Below are positions 23,251 to 36,126 of a stretch of 64,000 bases of DNA, in pieces. The translations under genes were made by a program, and so were the position numbers. The stretch covers positions 62,188,637-62,252,636 of the forward strand of contig CM051032.1 in assembly GCA_027627225.1 (NCBI GenBank), written 5' to 3'. Source of the stretch: Congeria kusceri (Eukaryota > Mollusca > Bivalvia > Myida > Dreissenidae). The notes under the pieces are model-generated. The model made no database searches, had not been told where the DNA came from, and worked only from the letters and a program-made list of their open reading frames with translations. Each line of letters opens with the position of its first letter. Positions within the stretch are counted from its first letter, which is position 1.

Positions 23251-23554
23251 TCCTTGAATGAAAATCTCGTCTACAGTAATCGATCTACACTGGAAATTGG
23301 TTAAGTTGAGGTTTTATGGCGATCCGCAGACTGACTAAAACCTGACGTGAAGTGAAACTGTTCGATATTCTAATCATTTAATATCGGAAGATCTTTTTAA
23401 CTGAAAAACACACGCGTAATTGAGTGTGGGAAAATAGTAAAACAACAGTTGTCCCCCTTCTCAATAAGTAGTATACGTATTTTGCACATAGCGTTTAAGA
23501 TAGTACATGTACATCTGCTTAAAATGAGGCATCTCCGAGAAATTGTTAATTGTA

Positions 23555-23926
23555 TTTGTTAGTTTGTTTGCGTGTTTTATTTCTTCAGACTGATGATTTG
23601 AGTTGATTAGAACATTAGGGTAGATAGGTAGGGATTTATTTATTATTTGGTAAATTGTCAACTTGCAGATTCTAAAAATTAATAAATATTCATAACATAT
23701 TGGTAATATCCTTAAACCTTATCCTTAATACCCTTAAACATTGTTTATAAGCGGATGCAATCAAAACAAAACACTTATTAAGATCTATCTAAAACCATTT
23801 AGTTATTGGGAAAAAAAGTAAATAAAACTAACAATTCTCTGACAAACTCAATAAAATGTTCTAGGGCCGGTATATTGTTTTTGGGTAGGTCGGGTAACCT
23901 GAAACAAACATATATTTGTTTACGCC
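23555..23926. mobile_element. MITE family H, copy 1
   Basis: Diverged relative of 57041-57370: shared blocks are AGGGTAGRTAGGTAGGG, GTCAACTTGMAGATTCTAAA, TCAAAACAAAACACT, AAAATGTTCTAGGGYCGG and the right end GTAACCTGAAACAAACAT. The right terminus ends ACGCC at 23926; the left terminus is eroded. Confidence 0.75.
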
Positions 23927-25309
23927 TCATCAGTAACTACACCAAAAAGACGTTAATGCATCATTTGATATACTGCATACGGATGGGGCTATCGGGCAAC
24001 AGTTGAAAAATTAAAGGGGCCGACAATAACATTTGCAAAAATAAATTCATGTACAGATAGGTAATATATAGACAATTTTATGACGGCATTGCTTCTCATA
24101 CAGTGGACAAACGTATACTTTTGTTATTTGAAATCGCGGGCCTTGGAAAATTATTATTACTAGTAGTAAAATCACTGTGAATGAAATGTACATTATGTAT
24201 GCCAACACCTCGTGCACGGGGGGGGGGGGGGGCGAGGGTGCTCAATGGCCAAAGTCCCACCCTCGAATCGAACCATAACAACAACACCCATTCGACTCAG
24301 GACATAATTATCTAGCGCCAAGCATGCCATCATATCAGAAGCCCTCTTACTAAAACAAAACAATACATAACAAGAACAAAACAATAATTCGAAGATCAAA
24401 ATTTTTCATTACATTTACATACAAATAATATAGAACTAAATTAATACATTATGAACAGTAAAGGGAGATAGATAATAAATAATTCCTTTGGTCAAACTAT
24501 GTCGCAAACAACAAGACGAGAAAAAAACGACTGCAGGGGTGATGATAATATGTCGCTTTTGTGACATTTATCCTTAGCGCCAAAAAACAAATTAAAAACA
24601 AAACAGTCTGGTTACAACCATGCTACGCTGTTGGAACAAAACAACCACCGGACGACAGCCCTTGATAAATTCAAAACAATTCCGAAAACTACGCGCCCGT
24701 ATATTCCAAATACTATGGCAACAAAGCAACTTGGCCCTAAAAAAAAATCGTGTTTCGGGCAGCCCGACACTACCTAGCGACCCCCCCCCCCCCACACCCG
24801 ACCCTAAAGTTTTTAGCGACGATTGTTTTCTGTGAAATCCGTAAAAGTCAGATTTTATACAATTTTGTATATTTTTTTACCGAAATGTGTCTTTAAAAAA
24901 AAGTTAAATAAAAAAACCTAATGACGACATATGTACCAAAACATACCACCACTGCAATCGTAATACATCGACTATCTTCATGCGTAGCATCATACCACCA
25001 CTATAATGACAATGTACAATTGTTAATCATCGAGAATCTTCTTAGGTAGCTATACAAATGCATGTTTTACATCGGCGATCACGTCAGTTTGATCGCAGTG
25101 CCCAAACAATTTTTATGTCGACCTTCTGTGACAGCGCTATCACTGTTCGAAACCCTACTGTGACCCATTAAGACCAATTTAACCACAAATTGTGCTCTCG
25201 TATACCTCTATGAGACTATTTCATCGCGCAAATCCACTCAACTACGAACACCGTTTTATATTTCTAATTAACAAAATACTATAGCTAGGTCCATAAAAAT
25301 TAGAATACG
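23927..25309. other. Non-genic stretch with homopolymer runs
   Basis: Contains a G-run at about 24219-24232 and a C-run at 24781-24793 near CCGACCCTAAAG. Several ORFs of 62-71 codons on both strands carry proline/glycine runs from these tracts. Nothing else recognised. Confidence 0.5.
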
Positions 25310-25636
25310 TTTGCACGTACCGAACTTAAATAATACAGAAATGTATTAATAAACATACTATTTAACCCTACGTATTAATAAAGACACTATTTGAACATAC
25401 CGGGCATTAAATAGTACAGAAATGTATTAATAAACATACTATTTGAACGTATTGGACATTAAATAATACAGAAATGTATTAATCAACATACTATTTGAAC
25501 GTACTGGACATTAATTAATACATAAATGTATTAATTAACATACTATTTGAACGTACTGGACATTAAATAATACATAAATGTATTAATTAACATACTATTT
25601 GAACGTACCGGACATTAAATAATACAGAAATGTATT
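25310..25636. repeat. 52-bp satellite, left block (about 6 units)
   Basis: Units of GAACGTACCGGACATTAAAT followed by AATACAGAAATGTATTAATA and AACATACTATTT. It is the same satellite as 26303-27829 and stops mid-unit at the insertion. Confidence 0.93.
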
Positions 25637-26302
25637 TAAGAAATAATTGACGGGTACCTGTTGGTTATTGCGGTAATAACCAACGGTTTGGAGTTCCGAT
25701 GCGTAGGAATTAAAAACCACGAGGGCGGTAGTCCGAGTGGTTTGATAACAAGTATCGGAACGACAAACCGTTGGTTATTAACGCAATAACAAACTGTTAC
25801 CCGTCAATTATTTCGATCCTAACACGATCTTATATAAAATTCGTATTTTTAAAGGTTATAAATGAGAATTATATTTATCCATACTCCGCCCATTTCTGAG
25901 AAGTGCATTCACACGCGTTTCTGTGATGTCAATACATCATAACAATTCAAATGACGTCAGCTTTATTGATAAACATTGAGCGAATGACGTCATACTTATC
26001 GATATAATAGAGTGAAAATATCACGCCAAAAAGCGCAAATTAAAAACATATTAACAAAACGTAAACGTTTTTGTGAACTTAAGTATAAAATATGTAGTAC
26101 AAATGTGGTTTAATTGCGCTACATAATGCAAAAATGATTTGTTTGTCACAATTTGCTATCCCGCGTTGCATTTTAGGGAACAATTTCTTCGAATTTCCGG
26201 AACTATTTTCAAAACATTTAGCTCCGCCCATAATTTGTTGCAGAATAACCCTCAGTTATTTTCCTTCTTTATCTATGGACCGCAAGCCGCGTGCCGTGGT
26301 AG
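25637..26302. mobile_element. ~665-bp insertion splitting one satellite unit
   Basis: The satellite unit breaks off at AATGTATT and resumes at ATTAATAAACATAC, so the segment between was inserted into a single unit, with about 3 bp (ATT) duplicated. Its left part is the palindromic element at 25640-25814. The remainder is AT-rich, with two TGACGTCA-type motifs (near 25953 and 25986), and has no coding capacity. Confidence 0.75.
25640..25814. mobile_element. Palindromic MITE
   Basis: Long inverted repeat of about 70 bp per arm: GAAATAATTGACGGGTA...TTGGTTATTGCGGTAATAAC...TTCCGATGC against ...TATCGGAACG...ACCGTTGGTTATTAACGC...TACCCGTCAATTATTTC. The inner GGTTATTGC/GGTAATAACC words add a second-level palindrome. 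It may be an independent element or the left end of the larger insertion. Confidence 0.85.
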
Positions 26303-27829
26303 ATTAATAAACATACTATTTGAACGTACCGGACATTAAATAATACAGAAATTTATTAATTAACAAGCTATTTGAATGTACTGGACATTAAATAATACAG
26401 AAATGTAGTAATTAACATACTATTTGAACGTACTGGACATTAAATAATACAAAAATGTATTAATAAACATGCTATTTGAACGTATGAACATGCTGGACAT
26501 TAAATAATACAGAAATGTATTAATAAACATACTATTAGAACGTACTGGACATTAAATAATACAGAAATGTATTAATAAACATACTATTTAAACGTACCGG
26601 ACATTAAATAATACAGAAATGTATTAATAAACATACTATTTAAACGTACCGGACATTAAATAATACAGAAATGTATTAATAAACATACTATTTAAACGTA
26701 CCGGACATTAAATAATACAGAAATGTATTAATAAACATACTATTTGAACGTACCGGACATTAAATAATACAGAAATGTATTAATTAACAAGCTATTTGAA
26801 CGTACTGGACATTAAATAATACAGAAATGTAGTAATTTACATACTATTTGAACGTACTAGAATTAAATAATACAGAAATGCAGTAATTTACATACTATTA
26901 GAAAGTACTGGACATTAAATAATACAGAAATGTATTAATAAACATGCTATTTGAACGTATGAACATGCTGGACATTAAATAATACAGAAATGTATTAATA
27001 AACATACTATTAGAACGTACTGGACATTAAATAATACAGAAATGTATTAATAAACATACTATTTAAATGTACCGGACATTAAATAATACAGAAATGTATT
27101 AATAAACATACTATTTAAACGTACCGGACATTAAATAATACAGAAATGTATTAATAAACATACTATTTAAACGTACCGGACATTAAATAATACAGAAATG
27201 TATTAATAAACATACTATTTGAACGTACCGGACATTAAATAATACAGAAATGTATTAATTAACAAGCAATTTGAACGTACTGGACATTAAATAATACAGA
27301 AATGTAGTAATTTACATACTATTTGAACGTACTAGAATTAAATAATACAGAAATGCAGTAATTTACATACTATTAAAAAGTACTGGACATTAAATAATAC
27401 AGAAATGTATTAATAAACATGCTATTTGAACGTATAACGTGCTGGACATTAAATAATACAGAAATGTATTAATAAACATACTATTTGAACGTAATGGACA
27501 TTAAATAATACAGAAATGTATTAATAAACATACTATTTGAACGTATTGGACATTAAATAATACAGAAATGTATTAATAAACATACTATTTGAACGTACTG
27601 GACATTAAATAATACAGAAATGTATTAATAAACATACTATTTGAACGTACTGGACATTAAATAATACAGAAATGTATTAATAAACATACTATTTGAACGT
27701 ACTGGACATTAAATAACACAGAAATGTTTTAATAAACATACTATTTGAACGTACCGGATATTAAATAATACAGAAATGTATTAATAAACATACTATTTGA
27801 ACGCAACGGACATTAAATAATACAGAAAT
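26303..27829. repeat. 52-bp satellite, right block (about 29 units) with higher-order repeat
   Basis: Strict 52-bp tandem units. Diagnostic variant units recur in fixed order: GCTATTTGAACGTATGAACA at 26471 and 26945 and a variant at 27421; an AACAAGC unit; a unit with deleted TAGAATT; and an ATGCAGTAATTT unit. The order defines a higher-order repeat of about 475 bp (nine units). Confidence 0.93.
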
Positions 27830-28260
27830 ATTATGGTTAATAGTTTAATTGTGTTTTTGCCTTCTTAAAGCTTAAAATATTCATTTCGTGCATAATTCAA
27901 AGTTGGTATGATTATCTAGGGCAAATCTCTAGTACTCCATTTTTCACAAACGCCATCGGTATATTCCACCAGTTATTCGAGTACCGTCGTCACGTACGCG
28001 TTGTTGTGAACCATAACAATGCACATGTAAACGATCGCATTCTTCCATATTTCACGACGAACAACCCCCCTGCCCAATTAGAGCCATCTTTTCTCGATAC
28101 AAACAAGTGCTAATAAACATTCTCAATGACGACAAATTGTAAATGAAAACGTAACTGCATGTTTTCAGTGCAAGCAATTACCACTAGAATTGTTCCTTTC
28201 TGTACCCGCGTTTTTAGGCGCACGTATTCGATTGGCTGAGAATCATGTAGTTACCCAATC
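27830..28260. other. Non-genic stretch
   Basis: No feature recognised between the satellite and the interspersed repeat. Confidence 0.5.
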
Positions 28261-28572
28261 TCCGCGCAGAGATTTGACTGGTTCCGAGCATAGCTCTAAT
28301 CAAATCCCTGCCGTCATAACAAACCACGCGATGATGATCGATTTAAATCTTCTCGATATTATTTATGGTTTTAATTAGTTATTTTCTTTTTCGGTTTTCA
28401 TGATTGACTGCAAACGATATATAAAAAGTCCAATAATGTAGAAAATTGCACTGAGTTGCATTACATAAGTAAAAGTTACAAACACGTAATCCTTCCAGAT
28501 CTGGAAGGATTTTACTTGTGTTGGCAGTGGTTACCGTTAATCGATAGGGGAGGTAACCGCTGCGAGGAGTTT
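28261..28572. repeat. Interspersed repeat family R, copy 1
   Basis: A roughly 310-bp sequence shared with 35815-36126 and 61144-61381, starting TCCGCGCAGAGATTTGACTG and ending GGGGAGGTAACCGCTGCG. At 28488-28511 it contains a perfect 24-bp palindrome (AATCCTTCCAGA plus its reverse complement). The ORFs at 28190-28378 and 28456-28689 derive from it. Class unknown: no TIR or tRNA head. Confidence 0.85.
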
Positions 28573-28806
28573 GGTAGTTACCACGCCGTGTTCGTCGAAC
28601 TAACTTCCTGTACTAGTATTAGAATAATTATTAACAGCGGTCCATACCACACTGACAGTATCGCGTATTACGGTACACGTGTGGCCTGAAGACTTATAAT
28701 TGACGACCCCTATTACGAGGGAAAGATCTAGCATCAGAAAGTGTACCTCTGGTGGACGGTGGAACAGGTTTTTATAATGTCTTATAATTGAGCAAATTAT
28801 ATATAT

Positions 28807-29056
28807 GAGGCGTGTCATGGGAAACCCGGGCTTAATGCACGTGCGTTAAGTGTCGTCCCGGACAGTCCGCACAAGCTGATTCAGGACGACATTTTCCGCT
28901 TTTATGGTATTTTCGGTTTCGAGTTCGTTTCTTCTAACACAAATCCACTATAGGCGGAAAGTTCCGTACTGGATTAGCCTGTGCAGACTGCACACGCAAA
29001 TCCGGGACGACACATTACGCGCATGCATTGAGCCCGGGTTTCCCACGACACGCCTT
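28807..29056. mobile_element. Fold-back MITE family D, copy 5
   Basis: Full-length but with the first inner palindrome shortened (GTCCCGGACAGTCCGC). Ends GAGGCGTGTCATGGG and CCCACGACACGCCTT. A clean target duplication is not seen. Confidence 0.88.
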
Positions 29057-29698
29057 AATTATGTATAATTTCAAAAGACATTCGACATTCCTCAGCTGTG
29101 TAGCAAGAGGTTAGATACCAGTAATTCCAATTCCTATAGGGTCCCATTATAAAACGGCAAACTTTCCAAGCATTTTTCTAGCCTTTCCTTTATGTCAGAT
29201 TGTACAAGCCTGGTATCAATTTAAAGATAAATATGTCCTCTTCCAAAACTTGTAATACAAAGATATGTCATGTTACTTCTAAGAAAATGCATCTCACCTG
29301 AATGCAGACATCGGTAGAAAACAGGGTTTCAGCAGTCATATTTCGACAAAAGTCCCACACCACAGTAAACACACCACAACAGTTCACTTTTCAAGTTAGC
29401 CTCCAATGAAATGCACCAAAATGTTCCAGACACACATGGTATATAAGAAATAACCACAAACGGCATGTCTGAGATTGTTAAATGGCATTTATACCAGAAG
29501 AGAAAAGGAACTCTTTAGTAATACACACTACTTTCGAATGGACCACGGAGGGATACACAATGATTTGCTGGTATGGGGCAGCAGGAGGAACCAAATGGGG
29601 CTAGATGCAGTTCCCCCCTATTTTGTTCTCGATCTTTCCACACCCTGACACGGCGTCGTTATATATGTGTCTCAGTCCTCAGTTTTCTATACCCATAA
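29057..29698. other. Non-genic stretch
   Basis: Nothing recognised. Confidence 0.5.
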
Positions 29699-30110
29699 AA
29701 AGGCCCTACCTATTTGATTCTATTTTTAGAGTCCTCGGGCTTGTAGGTTTTTGGATGACCGAACGAAAAAATAATAATTTGACAATCATCATGTCAATGT
29801 GAAAAATCAAGCATATAAAAATAGGAAAAAATGACATTAAGGTGTTTTTACAAATGTTTGTAAAATAGTGTGCAACTAGTCAATTTACACAGTTAAAATA
29901 CTGTGTTAAAGTACGTTCCCAATTTGAAGATTATATATATAATATGTTTTGCAGGTGAATGCTTTTGCTTTGGCTTGTACCACTGCCATGAATAATTTGT
30001 CAAAGAACAATGTTTTTTTATCGACTCATTGTTTGTTTTTTTCCTGCCTGGTTGTTAGGTTTCGAAAAATCATCGGGACGCTAAATATAGAATCAAATTT
30101 GTTTGGCCTA
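29699..30110. mobile_element. MITE family G, copy 4
   Basis: Same orientation as copy 3; ends GGCCCTACCTATTTGATTCT and ...AATTTGTTTGGCCTA. Slightly more diverged at the left terminus. Confidence 0.86.
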
Positions 30111-30431
30111 ATTATGTAGTCCATACATATGCCGCATATTCAGTATGCTTCCTTTGCTTGAATTATTTTTTAGTATGGTTAAAACAATGAGGCATACTAA
30201 TATTTAATACATAGGCAAGCTACATCAGGGCGTTAGATCAGTATTCTAGTGTCATCTTCTTTTCACAACGCCATCAATACTTGTATGCAAGGATTTGCAC
30301 CATAAGATCTAAATATAAACAACAAGCAAGTTGAAGTAACCCCTCAAATACAATTTAATTCGCATTCGTCTTAACATGTAACAGCATGTACGGTACAAAC
30401 GAGTACATTGAAACCTGACTTAGAATGTAGG
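30111..30431. other. Non-genic stretch
   Basis: Nothing recognised. Confidence 0.45.
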
Positions 30432-30746
30432 ATGGTATGTATACCAAATCATGTACACACGACACATATTTGTTATAAGGACATATGGTATGTATACCAA
30501 GTCATGTACACACGACACATATTTGTTATAAGGACATATGGTATGAATACCAAGTCATGTACACACGACACATATTTGTTATAAGGACATATGGTATGTA
30601 TACCAAGTCATGTACACACGACACATATTTATTATAAGGACATATGGTATGAATACCAAGTCATGTACACACGACACATATTTGTTATAAGGACATATGG
30701 TATGTATACCAAATCATGTACACACGACACATATTTGTTATTAGGA
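30432..30746. repeat. 53-bp minisatellite, 6 copies
   Basis: Near-identical 53-bp units with starts at 30434, 30487, 30540, 30593, 30646 and 30699, each opening with the near-palindrome GGTATGTATACC followed by AAGTCATGTACACACGACAC. Units alternate between GGTATGTATACC and GGTATGAATACC. The 71-codon ORF is a by-product. Confidence 0.95.
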
Positions 30747-32440
30747 AATAACATTTCTGTAGATTTCCATCATAAGCTGCTAACATATACTTGGAAATAT
30801 ACGTGAAGCCAGACAAATACGAGGCAAATTGTTTCTGGTCTGCTAATATGGGCGTAACTACAATTGTTAGCACGTGGAAGCGAAGTATGTCAATTATGTA
30901 TTCAAATACTAATTTGTTGTCTACAGGGTATTTACGAACTATTGTACACTGACGCACGCGTGTCCAGAACGATTGTGGACTTCCTCATCATAATTTATCC
31001 GATCAACAAATACATGTATACTGTATATTCATCCAAAGAGCCAATCATTGGTTGGTAAACTGTTTTGATATCATTTAAACATTTCAAAATCATATTTTGT
31101 TTGAAGATCAATGGTTTACTGCGTTAACTAAGTAAACATGCCCGTGGAAATCGTTACGAAACTTACCATAACTGTCACATCCCCCGTTTCAAACGCTTCT
31201 TTGAATGATTTACGTTATTGACGTATTAAATTTCACTTGACTATCCTATTTACGTTTTTGGACGTACGCTGTGAGTTACGTTCTATATTCGCGTATCTAC
31301 ACATACGGTAGTCATTCAATCTGTCATCTTAATAAACTACCGACATGAACGTCATAAAAAATGTAGAATGCCCACGCGCCATAGGTGGGGAATTCCTTAC
31401 TAACGCGTGCAACGTCATGCTGTCAACCATTTCCGCATGCATACAGATAAAAATAGACGAGAAAGAATGTCCTTTGATGAATGTATGTTATGAAGACGTA
31501 TTAGTACAGGTAAAAAATGAGCTTCGTAAAGTTATCTATGTGTGGTATAAAACAATTGATTGTAGTTGTATGTAATTGTCGTCAATATATCCAAGGATTA
31601 ATGATTATTAGCGGTTAAAATTTCACACAGCTACAAGTATGATACATTTAATTATTAATGTTAAAGTACATACATATCAAACGACGTTTGATTGGCTGGT
31701 TTTTGTAGTACCAAATATTATTCAGAACGTATACATGTGTGTCACTAACAAATAGCTTTATACATACATCAATAAATAATCGCAATACAACGTGACAGCT
31801 TTTGATGAGTAACGTAATGTTCGAAATACTCTTAGACGTGTCATGATAAGCCGCCCTGGAATTGCAACACAGATGACACACCAGTCAGTAATATAGGAAT
31901 GGGTGATATTACAAATCGCTGTTCAGAATTAGTACATCCAAATGAGTTTTCAATACGGAATTATCTATATACCGTGCACACATAGGCATTGTCACGTTGC
32001 TATGATACTATTTAGTAGAAACATCATTTTTACGACAATTAATCAAGAAAATACGAAACAAGTAATTTCTAAACAAAATATTCCACGGTGGTTTCTAACA
32101 TAACTTTTGAAAAGTGTTAGGCTAATCTAGGGGACGGTATTTCGGTATGGATAAGCTTTATTGTGTAGGAATGTGGCATAGTGGGCATACACTAAACAAT
32201 CAGAAGAAAAGAAACCCTCATTAGCATCGAAACAAGTCCAATTGCATATATGATAATGTATACAATGCGCAAAAACTACGACACAGAAACACACTAACGA
32301 AACACAAAACTGGGGCCACCATGCGTGCACGTTGGAACGGTCTGTGCGAAGCATCAGTAGTTAGACTTGTTTAATGGCGCGCCAAACCTTACACTTGGCC
32401 CAGAATTACAGAAATATAAGCATATGTACACAAAACATAT
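30747..32440. other. Non-genic stretch with one unassigned ORF
   Basis: A plus-strand ORF at 31345 begins MNVIKNVECPRAIGGEF and reads non-repetitive sequence to CAG|GTAAAA near 31510, which could be a splice donor. No domain is recognised and ORFs this short occur often by chance here, so it is not called as a gene. The rest shows nothing. Confidence 0.4.
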
Positions 32441-32655
32441 GAGGCGTGTCTCGGGAAACCCGGGCTTAATGAATCTGCAGTCCGAAGAGGCTAACCCAGG
32501 ACGAAACTTTCCGCTTATATGGTATTTTCTGTTTCAAGCAAGTCTCTTCTAAACATAAATCCACTGTAGGCGGAAAGTGTAGTCCTTGATTAGCCTTTGG
32601 GGACTGCACAGGCTAATCCGAGACGGCACTTTACCTACATGCATTCATCCCGATG
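32441..32655. mobile_element. Fold-back MITE family D, copy 6 (3' truncated)
   Basis: Starts GAGGCGTGTCTCGGGAAAC; the first inner palindrome is deleted; the second survives (GCCTTTGGGGACTGCACAGG). The right arm decays after CTACATGCATTCATCCCG and lacks the terminal TIR. Confidence 0.85.
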
Positions 32656-32698
32656 TTTATTACATGAAACGCAGGAAACAATCCCATTTTAAGCATGA

Positions 32699-32824
32699 CC
32701 ATGACATATGCACTATTTGTCTACTATTTCCATGACATATGCACTATTTGTCTACTATTTCCATGACATATGCACTATTTGTCTACTATTTCCATGACAT
32801 ATGCACTATTTGTCTATTATTTCC
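32699..32824. repeat. 31-bp minisatellite, 4 copies
   Basis: Units of ATGACATATGCACTATTTGT followed by CTACTATTTCC, with starts at 32701, 32732, 32763 and 32794. It feeds into a 128-codon ORF (32770-33156) whose N-terminus is just the repeat. Confidence 0.93.
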
Positions 32825-33544
32825 AAACGACGGACGAGTTAAACCGTTCGAGTGAAAACAAAGCATCAGAACAGCTGAATTCGATTGTTGTTGCCAAGCG
32901 CACAGGTATCGTTGTGCATTTTTATTTGGAATACATTTTTTTTGCATTTAAACACTACTTAATAATCATAAAATACGCAATTCTTGACGGAACAATAATG
33001 GGCGTTATGTTATTTCATCATGACGAGGATTCCCTAATGATACTGCAAGAATTAAAAAGAAAGCATACACGTATCATCAATAAACAATTTAGTTGCAAGA
33101 ACCAGCCCTTAGTAAAACATTTGTTTTCATCAATATTAAATAATGTTTGTTCGTAAAAACAACACAGGTCATGTGGTACATCAACACTGAAATAAAATGC
33201 TGAACCACAAAGTCATTGCATATCTTACAAATATTCTCATGAAACTCTATTATTATAACGATGAACAGGGCGATGACATTTGCCATGAGGTCTAGAGGAT
33301 TTTTGTTTTCGCTGCCTTGCAATACAAAAAAATATACCAGACGACTCAATATTCCAGAATATTCCAATCAGCAAATACCGACAGTTCGATGTTAGTTACG
33401 TAAACGAATTGTTTTACAGAGAAAAACACGGCTCGAGCCTAGTCATTCACTTAAGAAAAGGCGATCTGCATAATTCCTCATAAGAGAAGCGTTATGAATG
33501 CCGATTAGCCTTTGACAATGTTATTGCCGCCGCCGCCTCTGACG
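32825..33544. other. Non-genic stretch
   Basis: Carries the rest of an unrecognised 128-codon ORF that ends at 33156 and a 92-codon minus-strand ORF; neither shows a domain. Confidence 0.45.
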
Positions 33545-33720
33545 TTATGCTCATGGCGAATGATTTCCGTCTCATCACGTCCTCTTGTAATTTCTTTCAT
33601 GCTGCTAGGCTGCGGTTAATCGGGTAATTCACTGTCGTCTGCCTTGCTGGCCAATATACTGAAATGACCTTGTAATACTTTCACAAGTCGATTCATTTCA
33701 TCTCATTTTATTCGCTGATG
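33545..33720. repeat. Segmental duplication block S2, copy a
   Basis: Eroded homology to 36600-36830 and 39840-40060: shared words include GATTTCCRTCTCATCA, TGCTGCTRGGCTGCGGTTAA and CACTGTCGTCTGCC. Each copy is followed by a trinucleotide-rich tract, here at 33887. Confidence 0.75.
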
Positions 33721-33886
33721 TTTCAATTCGTTCAGCATACAAGTATTTGAATCTAAGATAAACACAGTTTACAGATGGAAACTAAATTCAAATTAAGATC
33801 AGATGGTCAAGTATGCAAGCAGTCAATTTTGCATTCATGTACTTTGTGTAGTTACGTATAATATCAAGAGTTCTGTATGGATGTCC

Positions 33887-34062
33887 AATAATAATAATAA
33901 TAATAATAATAATGATGATGATAATGATGATGATGATGATGATGATGATGATAATAATAATAATAATAATCATCATCATCATCATATCATCATCATCATT
34001 TTCATAATCACCAAAATCATCATTATCGCCACCACCATCATCAACATCATCATCAACAACAA
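33887..34062. repeat. Compound (AAT)n/(GAT)n/(ATC)n microsatellite
   Basis: Runs of AAT, then GAT, AAT and ATC triplets. On the plus strand this reads as poly-Asn/Asp in one frame and on the minus strand as poly-Ile, generating two spurious ORFs. Confidence 0.95.
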
Positions 34063-34230
34063 AAACATGTATACGGTATCATTAAATATTAAATCCTGTT
34101 ATTCTGGAAAGTTCCTGTGGTGTTAATAGAACACTCAGTAGAAGTGCTCAACGGATATTGACCACAGATTGTTGCACCTTTGGTGCTTCTTAGAGTAAGA
34201 CGATAAAGATCAATTGTCATGTTTTCATTC

Positions 34231-34516
34231 GCTGTCTAATATGAGTCTGTTCCGAACTGAAATGCACTATAATACCCTGAATTCAGTAATTTTCCAATAT
34301 ATTTATTATATGTCGTTGAACTAAAGATTTAAAGTCAAATGCCATTCACCGATCGTTCGCTATGCAACAACATGCTGTCCAATATGAGTCTGTTCCGAAA
34401 TGTAATGCACTGTAATACCCGGAATGTAGTAATTTTCCAATATATTTATTATATGTCGTTCAACTAACGATTTAAAGTCAAATGCCATTCACCGATTGTT
34501 CGCTAGTCAACAATAT
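34231..34516. repeat. 143-bp tandem duplication
   Basis: Two adjacent copies starting GCTGTCTAATATGAGTCTG (34231) and GCTGTCCAATATGAGTCTG (34374), sharing CCAATATATTTATTATATG and GTCAAATGCCATTCACCGAT. A third, poorer partial copy may flank it. Confidence 0.9.
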
Positions 34517-34844
34517 GTTTCGCAATGTCTGCAATCTGTTGTACACTTACGGTGCAGATGTTATAAACACATACCAATGTTTTCGTTAGGAAGAAGAAGT
34601 TCCGGAACCTAGGTAAATGCAACATAATTCGGAAATTAGTATATATTTTATATTGTATTTTGGCTGTTGGTTGCTATATGTATGTTGTACGTATAAACAT
34701 ATTTTTGTCTTGTGCCAATATAATTTAATACCCTTTAGAAGTATTAATAGGTGCCTCACATAAGTATGTCATGATATAATTACATTGTATATCTAATTAT
34801 ATAGACATCGAAAAAATAACTGTTACCAGGTTAAATACGGGCAT

Positions 34845-35310
34845 TGATTCTGCTACGTCATCCGTGAATTGAATGTAAAATATGTTGGCATCTCAAGTAT
34901 TTAACCAACTGACGATAAATCAACGTTACCTGAAATAACAGTATCTACTTATAAGAGAATAAATGTAAATAATACGCAAAGCCCTTTACAACTTGACGTT
35001 TGAACATATGTAAGCATTATTTATTTTATCATATCTGAGAGCGTCGTCAAGATAATACTGTATAGAAAATTTGCGGTGCAAGTTGCCTCTTTGTTATTGT
35101 TTCTTGACTAATATGTCTTCTCAGTCCATTAGAAATTATTATAGAAAACCACACAACAACCAAGATTAACAAAATCTTCGGAACAGAATGATACATGTTT
35201 GTGTAAAATTATAAGTTGATATTGCAATATCTAGTGAAGGACTACATGATGTTCCTTCTACAGATGCGAACACGAATTAATTAAGACATAACAAAACCTA
35301 AGATGAGCAA
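34845..35310. repeat. Segmental duplication block S1, copy a
   Basis: Eroded homology to 39285-39665: shared GAATGTAAAATATG, CTCAAGTATT/CTAAAGTATT, GTTACCTGAAATAACAGT, GCGGTRCARGTT and GCGAACRCGAATTAA. The offset is about 4.4 kb. Confidence 0.75.
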
Positions 35311-35814
35311 AAGACAAAAAATCCAATAGCGATACAAACACAATAAATATATTTAAAAAGATAATCGGCGTCTATGGTAAGTTTGAAAATAAGGAATGTC
35401 AATTGAACTTGCTACATAAATATTCAAAACTAAACTGATATACCAGTATGTGTAACTCGTAGACTGTTCACTTATAATTTGCTAGAAATATAAATACACG
35501 CCGTTCATGCTATTTTTGCATTCGACACCAACTAACATAGGACCTTTATTAGAATAGCCTCTGTTAAATGTGCAATCACGTTTTAAGTGAAGAAAAGTGA
35601 AAATATTTCCCGATTTTTACCACGTTTCGCTCTTGTTAGACAGACACATGAAATGGATACATTTTGGATGACGTTCTTTCAGGAAAAGAGCGACTAATAA
35701 GTTCCGTTAACATTCCTGACACATAAAACCTTTGGATTATTCACCATTTGTACAATGTCCGCCATTGGCAGCCTCGGGTTAATGGATGATTCGTACACCT
35801 CTGAAATATCAACC

Positions 35815-36126
35815 TCCGCGCAGAGATTTGACTGGTTCGAGCATAGCTCTAATCAAATCACTGCTGTCATATGAAACCACGTGATGATGGTCGATTTAAA
35901 TCTTCTAGATATTATGTATGGTTTTAATAAGTTATTTTATTTTTTTGTTTTCATTATTGACTGCAAACGATATTTAAAAAGTCCAATTATGTAGAAAATT
36001 GCACCGAGTTGCATTAAATAAGAAAAAGTTACAAACACGTAATCCTTCCATATCTGGAAGGATTTTACTTGTAATGGCAATGGTTACCGTTAACTGATAG
36101 GGGAGGTAACCTCTGCGTGGAGTTTG
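35815..36126. repeat. Interspersed repeat family R, copy 2
   Basis: Same extent as copy 1 (TCCGCGCAGAGATTTGACTG to GAGGTAACCTCTGCG). Its 24-bp central palindrome at 36041-36064 has one mismatch. It lies between S1 and S2 blocks that are much closer in the other duplication copy, so it helps explain the extra length here. Confidence 0.85.

Noticed and set aside
31345..31575. Possible exon MNVIKNVECPRAIGGEF... followed by CAG|GTAAAA
   Set aside because: No domain, short, and a weak donor; insufficient for a gene call although worth an RNA-seq check.
32770..33156. 128-codon ORF
   Set aside because: Starts in the 31-bp minisatellite; the remainder matches nothing known.
33788..34126. Poly-Ile and poly-Asn/Asp ORFs
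   Set aside because: Translations of the AAT/GAT microsatellite.
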